64,000 nucleotides of DNA from Branchiostoma floridae. Its lineage: Eukaryota; Chordata; Leptocardii; Amphioxiformes; Branchiostomatidae. Under the pieces are notes generated by a model, which ran no database searches, was not told the DNA's origin, and saw only the letters and a list, made by a program, of their open reading frames with translations. The first letter of the stretch is position 1. Each line of letters begins with the position of its first letter. Shown here in pieces: positions 1 to 11,469 of this stretch. The DNA lies in contig NC_049986.1 in the NCBI RefSeq assembly GCF_000003815.2, forward strand, positions 15,401,569-15,465,568, read 5' to 3'. A program made the position numbers and the translations under genes.

Positions 1-3000
1 CTTTACTGGTGGAGGTGAAGATGGTAAGATGTTAACCGATAATTCAAATCGACATACTCTGCAAATGAAGCAATTCATAGTTCACAGCATATCGAAAACA
101 AAGGCCAACCGAGTTGATGGCCTGTGTACTGTTCCTGGGACACTTTCCTATCGCTTTGACTCTGAAGTAGTGTGGAAGTTGGTCTTATTATAACGATGGC
201 GTTTACGAAAGGAACTAATCAATTTAGTATAGGCTAGCTGTTACTTTTCTTTAACTGATCTCAAAATGATTGAAATACAACTTCTCTCCCCAGACGAGCT
301 CTCGAGGTTGTCCACAGACATGCTGCCCCGCAAGGCTACCTTCATCACCCAGCGGTACCGGAGGGGGCACGAGGGGTGCGACAAGTTCTTCCTCTTCTAC
401 TACCCTGTAGCAGACGTCAGCGAACTCAACCTGGTACCTTGTAGTTTCCCTTTCAATCCTTAACAAACCATAAACACACTGCTTTGCTTAAGACATGGCT
501 AATTCTAGGGCATGATCTTATAATGTTGTATTAATGTTGTATCTATGAAGAATTTTGATATTTGTTTATTTGCAAATACACACGCAAGGGCTAATCGCAA
601 GTACATGTAGCATGGAATAATGATAATTGCCGTGATATTAACAGATGATGCCACTATATGCCAAGTTACTAGTTAACAAAAGTTTGAAATATCGACAAAC
701 AGGTCAACTTTCATGCGAATTTAAGCGGACGTTTTTGTCTCGTTTAGAAAAGAGCCCTCCTCCTAAAGCGCTTTGATTACCTGGACACGTACGTCAGATG
801 CTTCACCGGTTACGTCAGTCCTGACGTCACCATGGACCAGGCGCGTTACCTTAGCGACCAGCTCCATGACAACGGGCTGTGTCGTGTGCGGGACAGGGTG
901 ACGGTGGCGGAGTACGACAGCCAATCACGACTGTTCGATCGTCATAACGAAGTAAGTTTAAACTTTATGCCAGAATAAAAGAAAGTAGATATTTACTTTT
1001 AGTGACCTTCGCCCAGAAGGTTATGTTTTTGGTAGCGTTTGTATTTGTGTATGCATGTTTGCACGTATGTGAAATGGACAGCATAACTCGAGAAGGATGG
1101 ATTGTATTGATATTTGGTATGGGGGCAGGTCTTGATGACGCCTTGACATGATTAGATGTTGGGCCACCTAGCGGCTTGTAACGGAATCTCAGCGGAACTC
1201 CCGTTTTATCTCGTGTTCTGGACATGTAATGATGTGAGTTTGGGGATGTAAATATAGCTCTTGAGACAGACCGTGTATGCTGCAGGTTTCTTTGAACTGC
1301 TGGAGCCGGTTTACTTTCAAACTTTGAAAGATAGCAACCCAAGAACGGGCTGGTGATTGATTTTTGTCTGCACATGAGTTTGAAATGTCGGGCAGGTAAT
1401 TAGCATCATCAAGCGACAATGGAAGAAAAAATTATTTATATTTTGCAATTACTTGCTATGGACAAATCTTGTAAAACAAATGTTCTCGAGTCAGTGAAAT
1501 GTTACTTGTATTTATCAATTTCCCTTCGAAGATCTTCTACTAGATCCTTTCTCTGCTATTCGTACTACAGATCCTTTTTGACGCAGCGGATTGCAAGAAG
1601 ACCCAGGAGCGCGCACCGGAGTTTGTCTTCAGTCTGCCTGTCAGGTCAGATGGCGTTAACGTCCATTAGCCGTATCGTCACACTTATTCATTTCATGTCA
1701 ATTANNNNNNNNNNNNNNNNNNNNNNNNNNNNNNNNNNNNNNNNNNNNNNNNNNNNNNNNNNNNNNNNNNNNNNNNNNNNNNNNNNNNNNNNNNNNNNNN
1801 NNNNNNNNNNNNNNNNNNNNNNNNNNNNNNNNNNNNNNNNNNNNNNNNNNNNNNNNNNNNNNNNNNNNNNNNNNNNNNNNNNNNNNNNNNNNNNNNNNNN
1901 NGGGGGGGGGGGGGGGGCTGATCTTATAAATCCCCTTTTCCAGGGCCCAGATTTCTGTCCCGCAAACGGTCGTTGCCATTTGCAACGGTCGATGCCCGTC
2001 AACACGGGGATACGTGCGGGGGGGGGTTTAAAGGATTGGGTTTTGGATTAAACTTTTTGCCCCTGGTTCGGATCCAAAATATTGCCGTTTCATTGATTTC
2101 TTGGCCACGTTTGAAAAGTTGTTTTTCAAACATTATTTCCTCTTGTCAGACACCCCCACCCACCCACACACAGCATTTTGATACGCTCGGATATGACAAC
2201 ACCTGTTGGTCTTGACCGTCTCAAATGGTCTTGACCGTGTCAAATGGCCTTCACCGTTTCAAAGGACTGTTTCCGAGTTGTACGATTCAAAGGGCGCTAT
2301 CAAGAGAGGGTGGCCCAATGTAGAATGCTTATATGTCACATGTCTGTCTGTGCGCCAGTCTCATCTCTTTATCGTCAGCAGACACCAAGAGCAAACAAGG
2401 GGTACAAACAAGAACATGCCGTAAAGGACGAGGCACCGCGAGATCCCTCGAGAAAAGCCGAGATCGTGTACGTCCCGATGCCGCCTAGATGCAAGACGAC
2501 CGAATGCATGCCGATCAGGAAGACCAAGGACTTCGGCGACTTCTGGGAGATAACTGTAACAGATTGTGAGTATACGTCTGACTTTAGTTCTTAACTTGAA
2601 TGAAATAAGACCCGTCATTATGATAACTTCAACCATCCATATTTGCTATGCCCTGTTCATGATGCAAAAATAAATTCAATTCGGCTTAGCAATTAAGTCG
2701 TATTAAGTCGACTTGTTATTTGCGTTCATGATGCAAATTTGCACCGACACATAAACCTCCTCTCTTTTAAGAACACAGATGAACTTCCGAGATAAGGTTG
2801 TACTGTTGTAAGTACTGTTGTTCGATGTGTCGTTCATTTTGTGAATCTTTTCAGACAAGGGTGTGTGCCACTTTGAAGTTGGTTGTGGTGCTCATCACTC
2901 AGGAAGGAAGGTTTTTCGCCCCCTTCTAAAGTACTTCGCCGGAGACAATGTCGAGGGAATTTCCCTTGGCGGTATTACGGCACCTTTGTTCTTCAATGTG

Positions 3001-4157
3001 AGTATGATGTGCATATCTTGTAGTATCTCTTTTGATATGTCTCATTATTCTCCTTATAATGGGCGACAGCTTTGTCTAAAAGCACAGTGCATGGGCATGT
3101 CACACGTATCATTACTCGATAACATCTACAGAAGACAAGCTACGTCGGGCCTTTGTTTTTTCTCATTATACATTTCATAAGGTGTTCTTGCAGCTACCGT
3201 GACCTGATGGCTCCCAGTTTAACAACATTTCGTGGTCATTGGCGATTTTCAGCCGGGAAGGTTCTGATGCTTAGAAATAGATATATCCGGGAAGCTTGTA
3301 GCCTGCCCACAGCTGTTTCCCGGTTGAAAATCGCGACCACCTCCCCCCAGCCGCTTTCGCCAATGCCCATAGATAGGCCAGTGAAGGAGGCTAAGTATAC
3401 TCCTATAGAAGCTAGTTATTCGCAGTCCCAGTGAGTACGTAAGGCTTTCCCAGAGAATAAAACCGCTTTCACATGATCCCCACAATGCACTCATTCTCCA
3501 GTACCAAGGCGTTGTACTGATGGAGTCCGGTGAAGAAGGGAGCTGCAGCTTACCATATGAAGTTTGTCTTCCGCTGCCAAAGGCTTTCCGGCACAGAGAG
3601 AAGATTGCAACTCTGAATAACCACGTGAGTAAATCCAAAACAAACAAACAACCAGACAAACGTGCTTTATCATGCGTAAAAGATTGTGTGACCTTCTTGA
3701 ATTCGTTATGATTTTTTTAATGAAAATAAAAATTTGCAAATACATTTGTGTTGGCATACAGACAAACTTGTATACTCGAGCGGAGGTCAAGGCGTACATC
3801 ACGAGAGTTCACGAGTACCCACTTCTCGCGAGAACGATCCGAGAACACGGGCTGCATCTCATGGGTCGTCTTGACGAGGAAGGAGTCAGATACGACAAGG
3901 TAATACTGCCATCATCACCACTGCCATAGTGTACCCAAGCCATCGTACTACATGTCTCTCTCTACTGTGCTACCGTTATATAATCTGTAATATTTGAATG
4001 AATTTTTATAACAATTACAACTGCATTTATCTACTTATTGTCATCTTTCTAGGAGGCGCTGTTAGCCTTCACATATGACGACTACTTCACACCGCCGAGC
4101 CAGAGAGTCAGCTATGTAGGCTTCGGCAACCCCATCACCGGGAATAAGCAGACTTAA
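1..4157 (+). CDS. Gene A: multi-SOUL-repeat protein, 5' part outside window and middle damaged by an assembly gap
   Basis: This is the last part of a gene homologous to genes B-E; numbering follows the exons of B. Exons seen: exon 7 end 1-23, exon 8 294-406 (or to 432), exon 9 748-951, exon 10 1571 to about 1640, exon 15 2379-2565, exon 16 2855-2997, exon 17 3502-3624, exon 18 3762-3899, exon 19 4053-4157 with TAA stop. Acceptors and donors are GT/AG, and exons 15-18 keep the phases of B (1,0,0,0). Recognisable family blocks are QSRLFDRHNE ending repeat 2, GVCHFEVGCG and LLKYFAGDN in repeat 4, and AFTYDDYFTPP near the end. Exons 11-14 are not visible; they would lie in or next to the 1705-1901 gap, and exon 10 reaches a stop just before that gap. 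A is the most diverged copy and ends with exon 19, lacking the acidic tail exon. Exon 8/9 joins in phase 0 rather than phase 2 as in B-E. It may be intact or partly degenerate; the gap prevents deciding. Confidence 0.72.
565..625 (-). repeat. LINE 3'-tail fragment
   Basis: On the minus strand this reads a CTTGCGATTAGCCC-type block followed by TTTGCAAATAAAC. It matches the 3' ends of the LINE fragments at 25389-25430 (plus), 29255-29525 (minus) and 31238-31300 (minus). It lies in an intron of gene A. It is short, so the family is not assigned. Confidence 0.45.
1705..1901. other. Assembly gap (N run)
   Basis: 197 N, followed directly by a run of 16 G (1902-1917). The gap falls inside gene A where exons 10-14 should be, so the missing exons are probably an assembly problem at least in part. 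Confidence 0.99.
3228..3347. repeat. Fold-back inverted repeat in gene A intron
   Basis: The left arm near 3233-3260 (GGTCATTGGCGATTTTCAGC then CGGGAA) is complementary, with a few mismatches, to the right arm near 3318-3345 (TTCCCGGTTGAAAATCGCGA then CCACC). The loop is about 57 bases. The layout suits a small MITE remnant; no target duplication is obvious. Confidence 0.55.
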
Positions 4158-7100
4158 GACTGGCTCCGCCCCTTAGGCGTCGCCAAAAAGCCAAGCACTA
4201 TAATAGATTAAGGACATCATCTGTTGTGCGAAAGGTCAATTAGAAGGTTAGGCCTCAGTGTCAAGGCCTAAGAAGCACTTCAAGGTTGCAGAATCATTGT
4301 ACATACAGTATAAACATCTACAAACTTGTGATGTTGAAACAACAGAACGAAGTGTGCTTAAGGAGATTGTTTAAAGTCTCTACAAGCTCTGGCATACAAC
4401 AGAGTGCTGTTGAACAATGCATGTGTTACTGAAATAATCCTGTAGTATAACGTTACATGTAGCTATCTCTAAGCAGTTAAGCAGTTAAAGTTCTTCTCAT
4501 ACTTTGACTTTTTTATGACTCCATGTAAACGTGTATAAACTTGTATAGATATACTCGGTACGTATTGTTATTGAATATTCTACATGGGGAAATTATACCA
4601 TCTGACAAGGAATTCGGCATACCGTACTTTCCCCGATACCCTGTAATAGACTTATAGTATCAACAGGTAACTGCGGTTTGAAAAGTATCTGCTAGGGGCT
4701 CAAGAACATCAATGACGGTCCTGCCCAGAATACCTCTCGGTAATTCAATAAAGATCAATAAAAATTTACAGTTTGTTTGACTCAGTTAAGGTCACCCGTG
4801 GGTCATAACAGCCCACATGTGGACTTTGTGATGGGGCCGAAAACTTGATCAAAGAAATAAGAATGAAGCACAGAAAACGTCGTCATCTTTTCAGAGATAA
4901 AACACAGTGCAATGCGACTATCAACAGAGAGGGAAGCAACTGTTGGTTGTTTTATGATCCATAGAGGTCATAATGAAAACTCGGTCACCTAACCTGGATA
5001 CCGTCTTAGTTAGTTTATTCCAATAGTCGCTATCCACCACAGGAGCACGCATAAACTAACAAGGAATGCCCAGATGCCCTACCGACAAACATCCACCGGC
5101 ACCTGACATCAACTGACTTCGAAGAGCAACAAGTCGTCAATCAGCAGCCCGGATTGCCACTCTGTTCACGGTGACCGTTCAGCCGCCCTGATGTCACAAC
5201 TAATCTTACTGTTTGGCAGCATTACGAATCCCTTACTTAGTGTTATTCATTTCGATGCGTTCAGACAGCAGGTTATCATCGCATTTATCAATGTTATGAT
5301 CGCATTTTGTGGGTCTGGTAGCAAAATAGCCTTCTTTGTCTCTCGGGAAGTAAAGCAGTGTCATGGAAGATAAGAATAGATAACCTGATGCCAGACTGTT
5401 TCCAGGGCCTGCATAGGCCAGTTCCTTGGCTCTGTAGCAAACGTGCTACAAGAAAAATGTAACACAGCCCATCATAACTTTCAGGAAAATGTTTCCCGGG
5501 GAAACAATTTTAGGAAAATGCCAGGATGGGTTGTGGTAAAATTTCCAGGTCCGTTGGCTCCGGAGCCAAGGATCTGGTCTGTACAGTCTAGCATCCAGGT
5601 TAAAAAAAATCTGTTGTTGCTTGTTTACCTCTTCGCCCAAGATTTATAGCGTGAGGTTCAGCTTCCGGACGGCTTTCGTGATAACCTGGCACTGCTCAGA
5701 GTTCGGGTGAACGGCAATCAAGCAGATGTTTGGCAGGACATGTGTAAAGTTTTCTAACGGTTAGCTTTGAATATCCCTGGATTAAAGATTTTCTCAGTTG
5801 GTCATTTTGGGAGGAGAATTGTAAGTGTTTTAACCGTTAGGAATTTGTTTTGCAGACCTCATAAGGGATTGTCAGAGAAGCCAGTCGGTAAGAAAACTTT
5901 ACCCCACTGACATTCTATTTCCTAGTTAGTTGGCCTGGCACTCTACAGCCTATTCCGAATGATGATAAGACTTTTTGTGACAATTGGTCACTAGAACCGG
6001 TCATGTTTCTGATATCGGGTCACAGAGCCGACTATCAGGAGAGACCAGCCGTCGCAGACGACCAGTTATCAGTTGCGCCTGGCGGTGCAAGGTTCCGTCT
6101 GTCCGAGCTAACGGTACCAACTTGATTCCAATACTGTTTGGGTCTTTAACGTGCAAATTATGACCGTAGAATGGACATAAAATTATAAACGGTCTCCTTC
6201 TGGAGTCTAAAGAAAGCAAAAATAAATAGATAAATAAAAAAGCTGACAGAAATATGCTGACCGACGGTTTGCTAGCATGCTCGTGGCGTAAGAAAAATTG
6301 TAACAATATTATTTTACTCCCTTCATCCTTTCCGGTTATTACTCAACGTGATTTCCGCTCCAGAGCAAACTGATGAATCAGGCAAATTTCCAGTGACGGA
6401 GGAAATCTGGAACCGTGTTGTTTATCTGCAAGCAGACCTGTTTTCCGTTAAACTGTGCTGATCTGGGCAACATTCAGCTGCGGGGTGGCCCTGTCGGTCG
6501 ACCTTGCCATCCCCACAAGGCGTGATACTAGATCAATCACTCAACAAGTAAGTTAGTCGCGTTTATCTGACACGCCTTGTCGTGTGGCGGGGCAGGCGTC
6601 TCTGGATTCTCTTCGGAAAACAAGATAACGAGGAAAATGCTAAAACTTCAGAGTTTTCGATGTCAGCAAAAACATGATGGAAGCCACAGAGTTTGGTCTT
6701 TTAACCGATACCAAGGGGATAGGGGTAGCGGTTGTACATTCAAGTTAACGTGACATCGATTGGGCTCTGATTTCTGAATGTTTTGTCCTCATCTTGCTGA
6801 CACCGTCGTCTGAAGAAAATATTTCTTTTATATGAAGAGCAAAGCATAGAATTGATGCCAAGTCATCACGAGACAAAATATTTTTCGAAGCTACTGATAG
6901 AGGATTTCATTGGGGAAATACAAATTTCAAGGTCATTCGTTCACAATTCGAACTAAGGTTTACTACGGCCGCCATTTTGTGTGTGAAAAATTATGGACAC
7001 TTGATATTACATAATTGTTGAATAGTGTTTTGGTCTGTACAGTTACACTAGAAACTGGGCGACCATTTACGTACATGTACTATACCGGCTACGCTGTATG

Positions 7101-8245
7101 ACATCTCCTAGAAGAGAGTTAAGTTGATCCTTTCAACAAACTCACGCCACAGGAAGCTGTCAATCAAATTGTGACCTTTAACCTCACGCCTGTTTTCATG
7201 ACTTCGCCACTTGTGCAAAACAGACACTTAAGACAACATCCTAGTGTCAATTGTGACCAAAGTAAAGACCCACAGTGCAGAATTTTGTTTTGGAACACAG
7301 CCTACCATTTCTGAGAAACACCCCAGGACAAGGTCGAACAACAGGTGGTGGGGAGGGGGGCGACATGCCGCAGTGTTCTGCAGACTAGAATTCAATCCTG
7401 TTATTATAGAAACCACGTTTATCTTTTTTTTAAGAATCGTTAAGAAAAGTGTTGTCAAAAGTACAAAAACGCAAGAAATAATCTAAGTGCTGTCACGTTA
7501 TAAAACTTTTTATTGAGGAAGGGAGTGTCCGTCTCAAAGAAGAGAAGATACGAACAGTCTATTGTAATGCACCATTTTCTCCCCTCTCTCTTTATTTATA
7601 TCATATATATGTATATGTCATCAACGAAATCGTGTGCTACGTTCTATTTCCTCTTCTGACGTTTCGTTTTTGTGTGCAAAAATGGTTCACACGAGTCAGA
7701 CGTCATGTCAGATGCCCGGTCACCATACTGTTGATGTTTTCCATCTGTTTTACATTCTACAGTCGTCATTGCTGACAAGATACTTTACTGATTTTTTTTC
7801 TGCGAGGATGTCGTTACTTTACAAATTAGACCAATGTGATCTAGGTCTACGCCTGACACGTGCCTCTCTGACATTTGGTGCCTGGAGAGAAAAGCGTTTG
7901 CTTCCTCTGATAAATGAGTTACCCGTGTGTGCGTAAGGTCATGTTAGGACTGCCCAAAAAAAAACAACGATCGCTGGCCGATCACACCACCTTAAGGTGG
8001 TATCTCACTGCACTTGGGGCACTGGTGTGGCACTTCGGGGTTCGAACTCCAGAGATTAAGAACGAATTTTCTTCCTTTCTGTGTATTTTGCTGTCTTTTA
8101 AGTAATACTTTTACGTCTTACGCAATGTATAAGTTATAAAAAAACGGAGAAAATAACAAAACAGTGCCACAGTGAACGAAACCCGCAGTGCCGCACTGGT
8201 GCCCCAAGTGCAGTGAGAGTCCACCTTTGGCGTCCCCCGTAAACA
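4158..8245. other. Intergenic region A-B
   Basis: No coding exon with family similarity or convincing conservation was found. It holds the 3' UTR of gene A with AATAAA signals at 4747 and 4757. The rest is AT-rich unique-looking DNA with only short chance reading frames. Confidence 0.6.
4747..4762 (+). terminator. Polyadenylation signals of gene A
   Basis: Two AATAAA hexamers (4747-4752 and 4757-4762) lie about 590 bp after the TAA stop of gene A. They are the first close pair of canonical signals downstream. The long 3' UTR is an inference. Confidence 0.55.
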
Positions 8246-8290
8246 ATCGCCTGTCCTTTATAAGGGGGAGCTTGATTGTTGTGAGCCAGT
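8231..8290 (+). promoter_or_regulatory. Core promoter of gene B with TATA box
   Basis: TTTATAAG at 8257-8264 sits in a block (AAACAATCGCCTGTCC before it, GAGCTTG and TTGTTGTGA after it) that is closely repeated upstream of gene C at 22811-22860. Conservation of this block between two paralogs whose surrounding spacer DNA differs, with a TATA motif and a downstream splice donor, supports a promoter. Transcription would start near 8290, about 30 bp after the TATA box. In gene C the same position reads TTCATAAG. Confidence 0.7.
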
Positions 8291-8365
8291 TAGAACCGAC
8301 CTTCAGCCGGACGCACACCTCTGCAGTGGTGGCGAATTCTTGACAAGAAAGTTAGTCGCAGCAAC
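8290..8365 (+). other. Predicted non-coding leader exon of gene B
   Basis: A segment conserved with 22858-22933 (shared CTGCAGTGGTGGCGAA and GTTAGTC-like blocks) ends at a consensus donor, GCAAC|GTGAGT. It would splice to the acceptor TATTCCAG at 9971-9978, just before the ATG exon. The 5' end is estimated from the TATA position. Confidence 0.62.
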
Positions 8366-9984
8366 GTGAGTTGCTCTTTGTTTTTCTCTTGTCTAACCAT
8401 AGTATGGAAATAGAATTATGTCATTTTCGTAGAATTCCTTTTTGTTAATTAAAAAGTCTTTTATAAATGTAAAGCATTTTCTTTCCACTTTGGATATCAA
8501 AAAAGCACTAGTTGTAAAGTGTTCTTTTAATGTGCTTTCTTAGAACACTATATTGGGACACCTGCGTTATCACTTGTTACCAGTGCCCACAGTAGTAGTA
8601 CTGTGACCAATGCTAGTACGGCAGAGCATTGCGCAGTAAGTCCAGGGCTCGAAAGGCCTACCTGAAACGTCAAATTTACAGGAAAATAATGAGATTACAA
8701 AAAGAAAACGACAGAAAAATGTGCAATTTGGCAAGCTAGATTAATGCTGGCCAGTAATCAAGCACCACATGTTGTAGAGATTAGGAATTAAGTATTTCGA
8801 GCCCGAGACACTATTTCAATCAGATTGTTTTCTTCGATATGCTAGAGTAGTTGTTCTTTTGTTGTAGCGTATATCTAAGAACTTGAAACATTCATTTTCA
8901 TTATGTAGTCTTTATTTCAACATAGTCACAAATTAGTTAACCTCTAGACACGTAAATCATTCCAACAGACTGCATCGTCACAATAGCTAATAGCTGTGTG
9001 TTTGCAAATATTTGCCAAGTGAGGGTAGAGATTATCACTTTTACATGTAGGCATGGGGGACTTTAGACAGCTATTGTTGGTCTCTGGTCACTGGGCGCTC
9101 GAACGTTCACTTCTCATCGCCAAGCAGATGTAGGGTTAGGTGTAATTTTTTAAAAAGGTTGGGGTTGGTTTAGGGTTAGGTTTAGATTTAGCCTCTACAA
9201 GTGTAGCCGCTCCTCCTAAAATCCACCCAGAACTCTGTTTGAAAATTATCAGGTGCCAGGAGTGTGACGTAGTACTCTCCCCTCGTGTACACTGGAAATT
9301 CCCAAGCAGTGTTGCGGCAGATATTTATCAGGAGCAGAAATTTGGCTTGACACCGGGTCAGTGGTTTATGCGTGTTTTGTGGGATTTTTGTATCTTTTTC
9401 TAGTGTAAGTGGAGCACGTTTTTATCTCTTTGCCTGTTACCAGAAAGCGAAGAGCAATGAAGGCACGGTAATATTAAGAAGACGCAAACCAGGCATAAAA
9501 CTGTAACGCTGAAAATCGTGCGATCAAAAACATCGACGATGTGCATCCTCTGTGGGCATCCTCTCGTAACTTGGCTGCCATAGCCAGTTCACAACTTAGG
9601 CTGACAATGCGTTTTGTGGTGTTATTGTGAGCAAGGTCCAGCCAAACACACCTGCCGGACCTGTTTACATACTGGGATAAAAGATATCATTTGGATAACT
9701 GATAAATCATGTCAACAGTTTCTGCTGATAAGTGCTAACACTTGATCATTTTTGTCATGAGATTTATGTTAAGCAAAGACGTAGCATGAGAATACATTTG
9801 TAAGATGTTAATGGTTTCCTCATTCTTTTTAAACGAGGTTAAGTTAAGTTGAAGAGCAAAACTGCAATGTGCAATACTTAAAGGAGTGAACAATCCCCAA
9901 AGATAATTAAATCAACAGACTGAGAACATATTTAAGAAGAACAAATGGAGTTCTTTGAATGATTTCTGTCTATTCCAGGAGACC

Positions 9985-11422
9985 ATGAATCCCAGGCTCG
10001 TATGGGCGCTATTTCTCCTGGTGCTTGTGGCGGTGTGTCACGCCGAGCACCCCGGGCACGACAGCGGTGAGCACGACGAGCACGAGCACAGCAAGCACGA
10101 GGACCACGACCACAGCGATCACCACGAGCACGGCAGCTCCCACCAGCACGAAGATGAGCACAGCTCACATGAGCACGAAGAGCACCACGACTCGCACGAG
10201 CACACCTCAAAACAGCACGAAGAGCACGAGCACGGCCCGGACCACGAGCATGGGTACGTCATACACGCTATTACAGCCTGTGGTCAAATCAGGGCTTTGG
10301 AATGTTTCTACTTTGTTAAACTAGTTAAGATGTTTTCTCGGTCATTGTCCAAGAGAAATGCGACTTTGGGGACTTTTTTTCATTCTTAAATGCTTACATT
10401 TCTTGGTTACGTCTTACATGTATATCTTATGTTAGATAACGCTAGAAGATCTTGTCACTGTATTTCACACACTTGTCTTTTCGACTTCAATACATACGAT
10501 GACTGATGGNNNNNNNNNNNNNNNNNNNNNNNNNNNNNNNNNNNNNNNNNNNNNNNNNNNNNNNNNNNNNNNNNNNNNNNNNNNNNNNNNNNNNNNNNNN
10601 NNNNNNNNNNNNNNNNNNNNNNNNNNNNNNNNNNNNNNNNNNNNNNNNNNNNNNNNNNNNNNNNNNNNNNNNNNNNNNNNNNNNNNNNNNNNNNNNNNNN
10701 NNNNNNNNNNNNNNNNNNNNNNNNNNNNNNNNNNNNNNNNNNNNNNNNNNNNNNNNNNNNNNNNNNNNNNNNNNNNNNNNNNNNNNNNNNNNNNNNNNNN
10801 NNNNNNNNNNNNNNNNNNNNNNNNNNNNNNNNNNNNNNNNNNNNNNNNNNNNNNNNNNNNNNNNNNNNNNNNNNNNNNNNNNNNNNNNNNNNNNNNNNNN
10901 NNNNNNNNNNNNNNNNNNNNNNNNNNNNNNNNNNNNNNNNNNNNNNNNNNNNNNNNNNNNNNNNNNNNNNNNNNNNNNNNNNNNNNNNNNNNNNNNNNNN
11001 NNNNNNNNNNNNNNNNNNNNNNNNNNNNNNNNNNNNNNNNNNNNNNNNNNNNNNNNNNNNNNNNNNNNNNNNNNNNNNNNNNNNNNNNNNNNNNNNNNNN
11101 NNNNNNNNNNNNNNNNNNNNNTGGGCGACAAAAATGGTGTATAAACACCTCTCAACAACATGTTCTAACATGACAAGACCTTATTTTTGGTAGTGCCCCC
11201 CCCCCCCCCCCCCCCTTGATGATGCCGTGTTAATGTGTTCCTTGGGAGATACTAGCTATTGGCGCTGTTACAAAAGTCTCTTGTATATAATTTAGAAGCC
11301 TGCAAGAACTCGTCAACAAATTCCAGACCTGCCACGGGGCCAGTGTCAGTGTGGCAGCCGTGCCTTTTGGGAAAGATTTGCATGGTTGCCAAATCCCTCC
11401 CCCTCTGCCCTCTTCACACACA

Positions 11423-11469
<47 letters not shown>

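Noticed and set aside
1419-2051. Long plus-strand reading frame of 210 codons
   Set aside because: A large part is N from the assembly gap; only about 1571-1640 looks like a family exon.
9932-10210. Antisense Arg/Ala/Cys-rich frame and the +2 Thr/Ser-rich frame over the His-rich exon
   Set aside because: Both are shadows of the GAGCAC hexamer repeat; the frame with a signal peptide and correct splice phase is the real one.
10455-11173. Several reading frames of over 200 codons on both strands
   Set aside because: They consist almost entirely of N.
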